From: Bidens hawaiensis
Taxonomy: Eukaryota; Streptophyta; Magnoliopsida; Asterales; Asteraceae
DNA: 64,000 bases
Direction: 5' to 3'
NCBI GenBank assembly: GCA_021521415.1
Contig: JAIQDT010001122.1
Span: 496,001 to 560,000 of the forward strand
A program made the position numbers and the translations under genes. Below the pieces are notes generated by a model. It was not told the origin of the DNA and made no database searches. It saw only the letters and a list, made by a program, of their open reading frames with translations. Below are positions 10,656 through 22,689 of this stretch, in pieces. Each line of letters begins with the position of its first letter. The first letter of the stretch is position 1.

Positions 10656-11400
10656 TAGACCACTCTCATTGGTGAATTAGTTTGGGTTAGGACACTATTT
10701 GAAAATAAAAAAAAGAAAGAATCACCAAACTTGGCCAAACTAGTTTCCCACCACAAACTAGCTTGCCCACTACCATACCATCATGGTCACATGTTTTCTA
10801 AATTATTGGTTCACCTTTTAATTTATTTTTTCTTTTCTTTTCATACTAATTAATTTTAACACTAAAAATGTTTTTCCTTAATAACTTTTAATAAATAAGT
10901 TTTTAAAAAAAATCTAAAAACACAGTATTGTTTAGTTTTATTTTGTGAACACACAGGTATAAATTTTATTAAAAACATAAGATTGCAAAAAAAAAAATAT
11001 TTTTATAATAAACTAAATATTAATCATTTAGTGATATACATCATCTGACACTTGTTAACTTCGTATTGGTTCATAAGATTTTTTGGATAAAACTTATTGT
11101 CTAAACAATCTAACATTATCTTATTATATAATTCATTATCCGACACTTGTCAACTTCGTGTTGGTTATTTTTAAATAAAGAAATTATTTTTTATATTTAT
11201 AAACACTTTTAATAAAAAAAACAACAATTATTAATAAAAAACAATTACAAATTATATTTATTTAATAAAAAATATTGAAGTTTGGGTTGCTAATGAGTGT
11301 GAAAGGTTTGGGTTTTGTTGGGTTGGGTATGTGGAAAAGAGAGAAATTAATTTTATAATAAAGTTTGGGTTAGGGTGGTTTGTGAATGAGAATGGTCTTA
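10656..11400. mobile_element. Candidate MITE with short inverted ends
   Basis: The left end TAGACCACTCTCATT and the right end AATGAGAATGGTCTTA are inverted copies with one or two mismatches. The interior is AT-rich and repeats CTTGT(T/C)AACTTCGT-(A/G)-TTGGTT near 11052 and 11147. The right end abuts the next MITE. Boundaries are approximate. Confidence 0.45.
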
Positions 11401-11709
11401 GTGCATTCTCATTCAACCCCTTAATTTGTGTGAGGTGTGTTTTTATAATTTAGAGAGTGATTGAGGGTGTTGTGAGTTGAGAGTTTTTATATTTTAGAAA
11501 AAGTAGTGAGTTTTCTGTATATTTGAAAAGTTACTGTTCATCCTCTATAATTTTTTAATATATTTTGAGAGTGATTGTGAGTAAAGGAAAAAAGAAAAGG
11601 CAATAATAAAAGATATAAAAAGTATTATTTAATTGAAATAAAGAGAGAAAATGTAATGAGTTTTAATGTAATTTTTGATTTATAGATAAAGAGGAGAAAG
11701 AGAATAGTG
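11401..11709 (+). mobile_element. Tourist-like MITE, copy 1 of 3
   Basis: The 309-bp element is flanked by TTA at 11398-11400 and 11710-11712. Its ends are imperfect inverted repeats (GTGCATTCTCATTC; CACTATTCTCTTTC on the other strand). It matches the reverse complement of 44,016-44,322 and, in part, 45,109-45,365. A 3-bp TTA/TAA duplication is the signature of PIF/Harbinger-type MITEs. Confidence 0.7.
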
Positions 11710-11807
11710 TTAGGATCTAATTAATTCATGTCATCTTGAGCAGTATTCACCATTGTGGTTGGTTGTTATACCATAAAAGGCACACACTCCTTAAAAAAGA
11801 CAAAATA

Positions 11808-11811
11808 TCTA

Positions 11812-11858
<47 letters not shown>

Positions 11859-14800
11859 TCCGCTTTCTCTCACCTTAAGACGCTTTACATTTATTGTTCG
11901 CCGGCCAATTCAGTTATACTACACGTTCCTTTTGGCAACGTTTATTTTGGCTCGAACTACCGGCGTCGCTCCGTCTACATTCCCAGCAGTTAGATCTATA
12001 TCCATTCAATTGGCTATTAATATCAATTGGCATTAACGGTTTCATCATCAATTGTGGTTCTCAAATCAATCTACATTATTGTTTGCACGTTGCCCACTTC
12101 CAAGCATTCGATTTTGTGACCGATTGAAAGTGGTGGATGGGGTATTATTATTCTTTGGCTACCTTAATCATATGACATTTGCCCTGAGCGAGGTATCGTT
12201 TTCATTGGATCTTCTGATTGTTCTTCGTTTCGTTGATTTATGATTGATGCGATTTTGGTTTTAGCTTTAATTGCTTATTTGTTTTTCAGGTCATGAAATT
12301 GAATTTCAAGTACTGGATTATAGGGCTGTAACTTTTGATTTCATGATTTACTCAGCACCACGATCACATGTATAACCTGGTGATTGAGGTTAAATTACAG
12401 GTCTCTGATTACCGATTTAATACCAACTTTCTTATTTTCTGCTTCAATTTGGATCGATCGTTTGTGTGTTTTCGGATTTCTTGTTTGAAGTTGGAATCTT
12501 GAATTGGTTAACTTTGATTTTGTGTTAAAATTTGTGTGAGAATTAAACAATTTAGAACTGGAATATGAAATTATTACTACATGAGATGAAATTTAGCACA
12601 CCAACTGTTTGATTTAATGTCTGCAAGGTGTTTTTTTTGTCAATTTAATTTCCATTTAATTATTTTTTTTATGTTTTTTATTTCAAAATGTAGAATTTTC
12701 AGGATGATGACTAGAATGTGCATACCATCACCATTTTTGGGTATCGTTTTCTTGGTATTGATCTTTGTTGCTGCTTCTGATAACGGATTCTTGGGGTGAA
12801 CTGTGAGACTGACGGCTTCTTTGGGACCCTTGTTCGGACTGAAACGCTTAAGCACCACACGAGGCATATAAGTTATTTTTATACATCAGGTTGAGATTTT
12901 ATGCTTTTATGTGATTATTGCTAAGAATTAGGATTAAGTTTTAGCTTGATATTGGGATATAAATTTAGGTGTTTTTACTTTAATACTGTTTTTGATGGTT
13001 TAATTGGTTTTAATTTTATCTATATTTTTCCTTGACATTTATTAATTGGTTTTCTTCATAAATCAGGGACATCAATGAGGTGATTCGAAGGCCAAACGGG
13101 TTTCCTAGGTCAGCTCGCAAACCAGTTGGGTTGACATAAGCATGATCCGTAAAGCTAAACGTGTTATCGGGTTCCATCAGAAGCTACGCCAAACCTTTTA
13201 GAGTAATCCCAAAGCACCCGTTACCATCATACCGGTCTGCCCAAGTAAGGACAACTGGGATGATGCATTAGCTAATCCAATCTGGACGCCGTCATCCATA
13301 CTTGCAAAGCTTATGTGATCAAGTGATGCTCTTTTGAGATACTTATGAAATTATTACTATTTAGCATCTACTTCAGCGTTACAATTGTAATATGCGGTAT
13401 AATAAGTGCTTATATTTTCTTAAGGGTCTACAGTTGAAGCATTTTTTTACTAAGAAATGTCCATTCATATAGCAAACAAAACCCGTTAACGACCGTCACA
13501 ATAATATCACCTATCTTGTCATTACATTTACCCCTAAAATTTCATTTTGTTTTCTTTAATCTAAATTCACATGCAACACATTAACAACTGATCTAACGTT
13601 ACAGAGAAAAAAAAATCGTCGCCATGATCCCCACAGCAATTAGTCCACTTATACAATAAAAAAAACAATCCTAAAAAATTGTTTGTGTTGTATACCAGGA
13701 CTTTACAAAATAGTTAATGATTTACAACAGTTTAAAGATTGTTATTGGTCAACAAATGAAACTCATTCTATTCAACTATGACCCATGCCAAAGGGGTTTA
13801 AACTATACCGGTCGATTTATACTATTGGGGAACTCACCCACAAAAGTAGGAACCTCAAACTACTTGTTGATGTTGACATAAATGAAGTTTAAAACACAGT
13901 TACACATGCTACCACAAAGACACTACATAAACACACATACATCTAACAAATAAAATGATGTGATTCTTATATAGATGCCATAGGAAATTAATAGTTGGGG
14001 AATTCATAAAATAGTAATGTAAGTTTAAAAGGGGCAGAAACCATAAGTCGTTGTACTACTATTCACCTTTTAAAAATATGGAATGTCTATGCATATACCA
14101 AAAAAGTCCCGTTTCAAAGGCCCTTCATCACAATGAATCTCTCTTAAATCACTCTAACTCAGAGAAGAATATTAGAATTGTAGCCGGATTATTCGAGTAC
14201 GAGAATTATTGAGTGTATCATTATATTTCTCTACTTTAGATTTTGCATAGTTGTAGAGAAATATAAAGTTGAGTGCTTACTATTGGATCTCAAGAACAAA
14301 CTTTGGTGCTCGAGTGTCTCTTAACATGACAACTTGGATCACATAAGTAATACTAACTTCTTGTTGCAACATGACAACAATATTAATAAAACTCATCGAG
14401 ACCAATTAACCAAAAATCAGTTACTTATTTTGGTCTATAAAAAAAACCTAAATGAGGTCGCGGTCGTCACCAAACCACTAGGATGGGCAAACCACATGAA
14501 TTGGTTTGCCAACGGAAAGGGGGCAGCATTCACTACGACCGTTGTCTCTCCCCCGCTATTTAAGTCTATCATTGTCGTATTATTTTCTTAATTCCCATCA
14601 CATTCCTATTTGTCAATGTGTAATGCCCCAAATAAAAACTATTTGTTTCTATAAGTTAAGTACCAATCACTTTATAACACCATCTATCCAATATATATGC
14701 ATACACAAGTATGCACGTGCACAATCAAATCATGTATGCCCTTTTACAATTCGTAAACCGACAACTTTGTGGTTTTAATTTGAGCATCTCTTTCATCCCC

Positions 14801-15110
14801 TGGTTAAATTTCAACTCTAACTACTCGCCAATTAACACACATTCAATCCTTTATGTTGATTAAAAATCACAAAACCCATAAAACCTACTTTATTAACAAA
14901 TATTTCACGAAACACGATGTATCAAATATATATGCATACGTTAATATTTTAGTAAGCACCCCTGCACAAAAAACAGCATCCAACAAACCATATGCACATG
15001 CGGCAACACACTCGCACTGATAACCTATTGCACAACACAACAAACGCTACAAACCAATACAAGGGAATAATTTGCGCGAACCCGCAGCAACGCGAGGGCA
15101 CTTCTGCTAG
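11808..15110 (+). mobile_element. Non-autonomous Helitron, 3.3 kb
   Basis: It starts with TCTATATTATT directly after a host A (11807) and ends with CTAG before a host T (15111), as Helitrons do. A GC-rich partial hairpin (CCCGC / GCG-AGGG) lies about 10-30 bp before the end. The flanks joined together match the unoccupied sequence at 18,786-18,808 upstream of YUCCA copy 2, which acts as an empty site. No RepHel helicase is seen. The interior holds an ATT repeat (11811-11855) and GC-richer patches with possible exon-like parts at 12,690-12,870 and 13,070-13,320. I recognise no captured gene. Confidence 0.7.
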
Positions 15111-15338
15111 TATATTAAAAAGACTCAACCATTGCTAACGTGTTATTTCCGCAATTTTTTCAACATATCAAGAACATTATACTCAATTATTCACCTTTGC
15201 ATCTTTATCTTTACCTTCACACAGGTGTATGGACCAAACGACTCGATGCTAAAGTGACATTAAAATACAGTACCAACATTTATTTCTATGCATTTATGTT
15301 CATACATATACACCCTTTGGTAGGCAAATAAACAACCA

Positions 15339-16540
15339 ATGATGAACCTCTGTGTTGGCTGCCAGAATATGATTCTGACTACTGGAGTTGATCAAACGGT
15401 AGCAATCATCATCGGGGCCGGTCCAGCCGGCCTCTCTACTGCGGCAAGCCTCCACAAACTATCGGTCCCATACGTACTACTCGAAAGAGAAGATTGCATT
15501 GCTTCATTGCTTAACAAGAAATCCTTAGATAGGTTTCATGTTCATTTACCTAAACGATCTTGTCAGTTTGTACACATGCCTTTTCCCGCAAGGTATCCGA
15601 AACTCAATCGGATCTCTTGAATTACTTCGACGATTACGCGAGTCATTTCGATATTAAACCGAAGTTTGAGAACTTAGTGAAGTCAGCTAAGTATGATGAA
15701 GATAGGAGTATATGGAAGGTGGAGACTAAGATAAAAGGTATTGAACTTATATATTATTATCATGGGAAAATGGAGTATGCTCTAATGCCTAACATAAATT
15801 AAGATTATATGGCACGTTAAATATGCATTAAACCACTCCCCACTAGTGTTAAGTTTGTTAAAAAAAAGCCCATTTATTATGTTTTTAACGAGTTAAAAGG
15901 AACAATATGTATTAATAATTACTAATTGATTTGATATTAATTATGGATTAAACCATTTTCTTTGGGTGAGATGGAGTGAAAGAGAGAAAAGTGAGTGATG
16001 CGGTGCTTATGTGGAGTTAAGAGGGGTTAGAGTATACCCCATGACCTCAAAATGATCAGTTTTAATCAACAGATTCCAAAAACAGCCAAGGTTTCGGAAA
16101 AATTCTCAAAATGGCCATATTATTCCGTTGGATCCGATAGAAACAAGAACTGATTTGACGGATTAGTATAGACTATCAAATGCAGACACGTATTGAGATT
16201 TTCCGGTGGATCCCACTGATTATGGAAGTTTCCGACGGATTCTTGAGGTAGCCAACGTAATAATAAATAGTTGTGTCTAACAGTGCAGCTCATGCTTCCG
16301 TAGGATCCGACTGTTTAATTTATCCGACGAACCCTAGATCGAAATTGAACACTATGGTTGGGTAAGCGATTTACACTATAGAGTTGCTTGATTTTGTGGA
16401 GAATTAGAAAGATGGAGATGAAGGTTGGTTATGGAGGTTTAGGGTTTTAGAGGTAAAAGATGAAGAATTCCATCGAATCCACTAAAAAATCCGTTGGATC
16501 CGACGAAACCGTCGGATCCATTAACACGCTGACACGTGGC
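15339..16540 (+). pseudogene. YUC: YUCCA-like flavin monooxygenase copy 1: exon 1 only, frameshifted
   Basis: Exon 1 runs from ATG 15339 to the donor at 15737/15738. It encodes the FAD-binding motif GAGPAGL and the following L-L-E-R-E-D-C-I-A-S block typical of YUCCA enzymes, which convert indole-3-pyruvate to auxin. Compared with copy 2, seven nucleotides are missing near 15597, so the frame shifts before the D-Y-A-S block at about 15640. Intron 1 begins normally and carries the same inserted element as copy 2 (from about 16,040) but stops matching near 16,540. Exons 2-5 are absent. The promoter side (15,125-15,330) is very similar to that of copy 2. Confidence 0.85.
16035..16540 (+). repeat. 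Intron-1 repeat element, 3'-truncated copy
   Basis: It matches the start of the fuller copy at 19,452-20,118. Repeated GGATCCGAC-type motifs give it a distinctive look. The right end is lost where the copy-1 locus is truncated. Confidence 0.6.
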
Positions 16541-16894
16541 GTGATGTACTAAAAGTAGTTATATAGAAACACACTAATCTCGACACTAAGTAATAAATTC
16601 TAGTTTTTCTTAACTTAACTAAAACTACTAACCGACAAGTAAACCGGTCGACTCTAGTAGAGCTCAGTAAGTTCGGCTCTATATCAAGGATATCATCAAG
16701 TGTCGATCGCAAAAATTAAATAGAGGTGTACCTTAATATCATGAGTAACAATCAACTAAATCTTGAGATCTCCGTAGCAACATCTGCACAAACAAAGTGC
16801 AAGTTTCACCTTGATTTAATTGTTGGTTATTTAATGTTGTTGAACTATTTTAATTTATTTTTTTAATGCAATCACATATTTCTGTATTTAGCAT

Positions 16895-17455
16895 TAGGTG
16901 TGTTTAACGGATTATTCAGGTTATTTGATTCGATTTGTTAGGTTTTCAAATTTTTAAGACCCTATTCGAAATCTGATCCGATCGAAATTAGGGGTGTTCC
17001 AATCCGATCTTAATTGATTTCTAATGGATTCGGTTCGGATAATCCGAAATAATCCGAACAACCCAAAATAAACTGTATAACAAACATTCAAAAAATGTCT
17101 AATTAAATAAAAATACAAAACCGAAAAATTAATATAAAACGTACACAAACAAAAGTCAAAATACGAACAAAAGTCTAATTAAATCCATGATCCATCGTTG
17201 TTTTAAAATTAAAACAGCACACAAATAAAGCCGAACTTCAAATAATTAAAACACAAGTTATTATTCAGATTATTTGGATATCCGAATAATCCAAACTATT
17301 CGAATTTTTTTGAAATCCCTATCAGAATCCGATCCGAATTAGTTATCCGGATATTAGGATCGATCCGATCCAAATATCCGAATAAGAATTCAGATTGGAG
17401 TATTCGGGTTTCAGTTTCAGTTTTTTTCAAATTTCGGATTTCTTAAACACCTCTA
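16895..17455. mobile_element. hAT-like non-autonomous element, spacer copy A
   Basis: It begins TAGGTGTGTTTAA and ends TTAAACACCTCTA, an imperfect inverted pair. The flanking 8-mers TTTAGCAT and TTTTCCAT are a decayed 8-bp duplication, the hAT signature. Inside are many GGATAATCCGAA-type motifs. The homologous insertion lies at 21,329-21,899. Confidence 0.65.
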
Positions 17456-17627
17456 TTTTCCATGTGATTTTAAATTTCTAACACATGTTTCTATGTCAGA
17501 AAAAAATGTTTTGATGGAAAATACAAACGTTATAACTAAATCAAAACTCAGTAATGTAAAACCTATCATTAAAAATAGGAAAATTAATTACAAATAATCT
17601 CAATTATATCATATTAGTAAATGGCAG

Positions 17628-18045
17628 TCCCAGTTAAAGGTGCACTTATTTTCAATAGTCTGCAACTAACGGATGGTTACTCCATTAATCTGTTTCTTAC
17701 GTGACACGCACAACTGTCAAAAATAAATCTTATGTGACACAATTATGTGGCATGGACTCTTTATAAACGTCTTTTAAGTATTATACAAACAAAATTTTGA
17801 ACTCCATCTTTTCATTCACTAACACGATTACGAACTAAATGAAGAGATAGAGTATTCAATTATTTGTTTGTATAATACTTAAAAGACGTTTATAAAGAGT
17901 CCATGCCACATAATTGTGTCACATAAGATTTATTTTTTACAGTTGTGCATGTCACGTAAGCAACAGACTAACGAAGTGAATCGTTCGTTAGTTGCGGACC
18001 ATTAAAAACAAATACGCATTTAGTTGGGACCGCCATCAACCAAGT
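17628..18045. mobile_element. Fold-back element with arms of about 170 bp, spacer copy A
   Basis: The arms 17,628-17,795 and 17,860-18,045 are near-perfect inverted copies, closest in the inner 100 bp. The loop is about 65 bp. The ends read CAGTCCCAGTTAAAGG and its inverted counterpart GGGACCGCC. The transcript would form a long hairpin. The same element sits at 22,064-22,475 in the duplicated spacer. Its superfamily is not clear; Mutator-like is possible. Confidence 0.7.
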
Positions 18046-19023
18046 GTAGATGTTGAGATTGTAATTTGCCAATAGGGCATAATTGGGGTTTTTTTTTTAC
18101 CAATTCTCCTTAAAAGTAATATAAAAACAAGCATATTTTTATCTTATCTTAATCTTAAATATATATAAATGAAACATTCCTACATTCTCTCAAGCTACCA
18201 AATTACTTTATTTGTAAATTAAGTCTTCTCATGCATTTGACCCAAATTCACAGGTATGGGTCTCACCAAACCTAGATAGCCCTTAAATGGGTTATAACAT
18301 CTCATTATATTAAAAATTAATTTCACTAACTATTTGATATGAAAATCCGATAAAATAAGAATATACTAAAAATTAATATCTGACTTTTTTTAAAGATATT
18401 TATAATTAAGAAACAATTCTATAGGAAAAAAATAAGCGCGTCATGGGTCTCACAAAACCCAGATAGCTTTTAAACCGGGTTATAACATCTTATTAATTTG
18501 TGAAACTCTTTTATTATCAAATCCTAAGTATATTATTAACTACCTTACAATAAATAAAATTAAAATTTTAAAAGATATATAAATTTTAGAAACGAATAAT
18601 GTAAAACAACCCTGTAAAAGGTTGTTTGAGCAATAATGAGTGAAGTATATTCTTAATGTTAAGTTAGGGTAAAAAAGAAAAAAAAGTGTAGATGAACAGT
18701 AACACGTATACTAATTAATTAAGGAAAATACACAGAATAAAAAATTAACATAGATAAGGTTACAACTCACACTCCTCCTAAAAAAGACAAAATATATTTT
18801 AAAAAGACAACCAGTCCATTGCTAGCATGCTATTTCCGCAATTTTTTCAACATATCTAGAACATTATACTCAATTATTCACCTTTGCTTGCATCTTTATC
18901 TTTAGTTTCACACAAGTGTATGGACCAAACGACTCGATGCTAAAGTGACATTAAAATAAAGTACTAACTTTATTTCTATGTATTTATGTTCATAAATTTT
19001 GGTAGGCCTATAAACCACTATTA
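18046..19023. other. Spacer and promoter region of YUCCA copy 2
   Basis: The AT-rich spacer holds a short direct repeat (about 18,236-18,310 and 18,443-18,495, around GGGTCTCAC-AAACC). From about 18,770 the sequence matches the copy-1 flanks and promoter (11,785-11,807 then 15,111-15,330). No core promoter can be fixed. Confidence 0.5.
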
Positions 19024-19451
19024 ATGAATCTCTCTGTCTGCTGCCAGAATATGACTGCTGGAGTTGAACAAACGGCAGCAATCATCATCGGGGCCGGTCC
19101 AGCCGGCCTCTCAACTGCGGCAAGCCTCCACAAACTATCGGTCCCATACGTACTACTCGAAAGAGAAGATTGCATTGCTTCATTGTTTAACAAGAAATCA
19201 TTAGATAGGTTTCATCTTCATTTACCTAAACGATTCTGTCAGCTTGCACACATGCCTTTTCCCGCAAGTTATCCGACGTTTGTCCCTCGATTGGATCTCT
19301 TGAATTACTTCGACGATTACGCGAGTCATTTCGATATTAAACCGAAGTTTGGGAACTTAGTGAAGTCAGCTAAGTATGATGAAGATAGGAGTATATGGAA
19401 GGTGGAGGCTAAGATAAAAGGTATTGAACTTATGTATTATTATTATGGGAA

Positions 19452-20116
19452 AATTCTCAACATGATTAGTTTTGATCAACAGATTCCAAAAACAGTCATG
19501 GTTTCGGAAAAATTCTCAAAATGGCCATGTTATTCCGTTTGATCCGACGGAAACAAGAACTGATCCGACGGTAGTATAGACTATCAGATGTTGACACGCA
19601 TTGAAATTTTTCGGCGGATCCCACTGATTATGAAAGTTTCCGATGGATTCGTGAGGTAGCCAACGTAATAATAAATAGTCGTGTCAGACGGTGCAGCTCA
19701 TGCTTCCGTCGAATCCGACTGTTTAATTTGTCCGACAAACCCTATATTTTTAATTTGGGGTTTTGATTTCAAGTTCTAGAGTGAAATTGAACACTATGGC
19801 TGGGTAAGCAATTTACACTATAGAGTTGCTTGATTTTGTGGAGAAATAAGAAAGATGGAGATGAAGGTTATGGAGGTTTAGAGTTGAAAGTTCGAAGATG
19901 AAGAATTCCGCCGAATCCATTAAAAATTCTGTTGGATCCGACGGTTCTTTAACTAATTTTTTCAAATCCATTAACACGTTGACACGTGACGTGACTTTAC
20001 TGGTCAACGAATTCCGTCGGATCCGACAGAAAAAATGACTATTTTGGGTATTTTTTTCAAACCATGGCTAGAATTGAAAAATGTTGATCAAAATAGACTA
20101 TTTTGTGAATTTTTTC

Positions 20117-20118
<2 letters not shown>
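19452..20118 (+). mobile_element. Element in intron 1 of YUCCA copy 2
   Basis: The ends are imperfect inverted repeats of about 60 bp, sharing TTTTGATCAACA and CCATGGTTT blocks in opposite orientation. The interior repeats GGATCCGAC-type motifs. A truncated copy lies in copy 1. I assign no superfamily. Confidence 0.5.

Positions 20119-20123
<5 letters not shown>

Positions 20124-20156
<33 letters not shown>
20124..20156. repeat. TA microsatellite before exon 2 of YUCCA copy 2
   Basis: About 16 TA units. A longer TA tract stands at the equivalent place in copy 3 (25,876-25,927). Confidence 0.8.
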
Positions 20157-20160
<4 letters not shown>

Positions 20161-20729
20161 AAGGTTTGTTAGTGTGTGTTCACGCCTACACAGACTCATT
20201 TTTAGAGTTTCTTTATAATTCCTATGTATTGTAAGACAATCTTTACCAACAGATTATTTAATATTTTATCATTTTACAATAGGCGATGTTATGAGGGGCG
20301 GTATTTGGTGGTGGCTACGAGAGAAAACACCGAGCCGTTTGTACCAAAAGTTGATGGGTTGACTGAGTTTAAAGGTGAAGTTATTCATTCGACTGAGTAT
20401 AAGTCTGGTGAAAAATACGAGAATAAGAATGTTTTGGTTGTCGGAGCGGGTAATTCCGGCATGGAAGTTGCACATGATTTGGCGGAGTGTGGTGCAAAAA
20501 CCTCCATCATTGTCCGAAGTCCGGTAAGCTTTAATCTTCCTTGCACGTGACTACTTACGCATTGTAATTAAACATCATACAAGTCATAACGTTTATACAG
20601 ACAGTAAGAGAGTAAGAGGCCGAGTCAGAATAAGGCATAAGCCCTCAAAAATCCCATATGAATAAAATGTAGTCAAAATTACTTATATAGGAATCTTTCA
20701 TGTTACTACTGCTAAAAATTTTGCTTAAA

Positions 20730-20945
20730 ACAACCTTTATTTTATAAAAAAAGCTGCATTAGGTGAAGTTGCATTAGACCTGATGCAACCTCTTGGTTTG
20801 ATAACGCAACTGTTTCTTTCAAATGCAACATTTTTAAAAGGTTGCATTTGAAAGAAACAGTTGCGTTATCTGATAAGAAGGTTACCATAGGTCTAATGCT
20901 ACTACACCTAATACAACTTTTTTTCTTAAATAACGGTTGCCTTAG
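20730..20945. repeat. Long hairpin in intron 2 of YUCCA copy 2
   Basis: The left arm (about 20,730-20,829) and right arm (about 20,840-20,945) are inverted copies with few mismatches and a loop of about 10 bases. The inner 30 bp are perfect (ACGCAACTGTTTCTTTCAAA and its inverse). It could be a fold-back MITE or a small-RNA precursor. Confidence 0.75.
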
Positions 20946-21328
20946 GCCAACTTTTTGGTATTTACTATATGTTTTCTGTTGGTATTGTAGATTCATATAC
21001 TTTCAAAATGGTCGGTAACAATTGGATTGTTGTTATTAAAAAAATTGTCACTGAATGTGGTGGATAAGCTTCTGGTTTGGTCTAGCAAGCTAATGTATGG
21101 AGATCTAACAAAGTATGGGATCCAAAGGGCCAAAGAAGGTCCATTTTTTTCTCAAAGTGAGAGACAATCAGTTTCCGGTCATCGATATGGGTGCATTCGA
21201 ACATATTAAGTCCGGCAAGATTCAGGTCTAATTTTCTTACCCTTATAATTACAAATACTAAATTTAGGACTAGAAGAAAAGGAAGAAACCTAAATCGTTA
21301 TACAATCACATATTTCCGTATTTAGCAT

Positions 21329-21899
21329 TAGGGGTGTTCATCAGCTCGAATAATGAATTATTCGAGCTATTCGGTTCGGATTGTTCGGATTTCAAATTAG
21401 GACCCTATCCGAAATCCGATCAGATCGGAATTATGGGTGTTTCAATCCGATCTGAATTGATTTCGGATGGATTCGGTTTGGATAATCCGAAATTACCCGA
21501 ATAACCCGAAATAAACCGTATAACAAACATTCAAACAACGTCTAATTACATAAAAAATACAGAACCGAAAAATTAATATAAAACACACACAAACAAAAGT
21601 CAAAATTCGAACAAAAGTCTAATTAAATCCATGATCCATCATTGTTTTAAAAATTAAAACAGTACACGAATAAAGTCGAACTTCAAATAATTAAAACACA
21701 AGTTATTTGTTCAGATTATTCGGATATCTGAATTATCCAAACTATCCGAATTTTTTAAAATCTATATCCGAATCCGTTCCGAATTAGTTATTCAGATATT
21801 AGGATCGATCCGATCCGAATAAGAATTCAGACTAGGTTTCGGTTTCGGTTCAGATTTCATTTTTTTTTTTTCGAATTTCGGATTTCTTAAACACCCCTA
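21329..21899. mobile_element. hAT-like non-autonomous element, spacer copy B
   Basis: It is 571 bp with ends TAGGGGTGTTCA and TTAAACACCCCTA. The 8-bp flanks TTTAGCAT and TTTGGCAC are near-duplicates. It is homologous in sequence and position to 16,895-17,455, so it was present before the locus duplicated. Confidence 0.7.
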
Positions 21900-22063
21900 T
21901 TTGGCACGTGATTTTAAATTTCTAACACGTGTTTCTATTTCAGAAAAAATGTTTTGGTGGAAAATACAAATGTTATAACTAAATCAAAACTTAGAGTAAT
22001 GTAAAACCTATCATTAAAAATAGGAAAATTAGTTATAAATAATCTCAACTATGTCATATTAAT

Positions 22064-22475
22064 AAATGATAGTTCTAGCTAAAGGTGTACTTGTTTTCAA
22101 TAGTTCGTGACTAACAGATGGTTAACTCCGTTAGTCTGTTACTTACGTGGGACGCTCTACTTTAAAAGAAAAAATCTTACATGGCATAGACTTTTTATAA
22201 ACATCTGTTAAGTATTAAATAAACAAAATTTTGAACTCCATATTTTCATTCACTAACACGAATACGAACTAAATGAAGAGACAGAGAGTTTTCAATTTTT
22301 AGTTTGTATAATACTTTAAAGACGTCTATAAAGAGTCCATGCCACATAACTGCACCACACAAGTTTTATTTTTGGCATATGTGTGTGCCACGTAAGCAAC
22401 AGACTAACGAAGTGAATCATCCGTTAGTTGCGGATCATTAAAAACAAATACACATGCATTTAGTTAGAACCGTCG
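22064..22475. mobile_element. Fold-back element, spacer copy B
   Basis: This is the counterpart of 17,628-18,045, with arms diverged by a few percent and small deletions. The order hAT element, then fold-back, is kept in both spacers. Confidence 0.65.
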
Positions 22476-22689
22476 CCAGCCAAATGTAAACGTTGAGATT
22501 GTAATTTGCCAAGAGGGCATAATTGAGATTTTTTTTCCAATTTTCCTTAAAAATAATATAAAATCAAACATATTTTTATTTGATTTATAAAGAGTAAAGT
22601 ATATTCTTAATGTTAAGTTAGAAAAAAAAAAAACACACTTTAAGAGAAAAAAAATGTGTAGATGAACAACACGTTTACTAATTCAAAAA

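Larger units (their letters stand above)
19024..21225 (+). pseudogene. YUC: YUCCA-like flavin monooxygenase copy 2: exons 1-3, frameshifted
   Basis: Exon 1 (19,024-19,420) is open and has the FAD motif GAGPAGL. Exon 2 (20,283-20,523) has the FMO signature [11 protein letters not shown] (F-x-G-x3-H-x3-Y) and the NADPH motif GAGNSGM. Its start is about 10 nt shorter than in copy 3, which breaks the frame, and the conserved A-T-G-E-N motif reads A-T-R-E-N. Exon 3 (20,991-21,225) has one extra base near 21,147 that shifts the frame. Exons 4 and 5 are missing; hAT-bearing spacer follows at once. Intron 1 holds a TA repeat and a repeat element; intron 2 holds a long hairpin. Confidence 0.85.
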
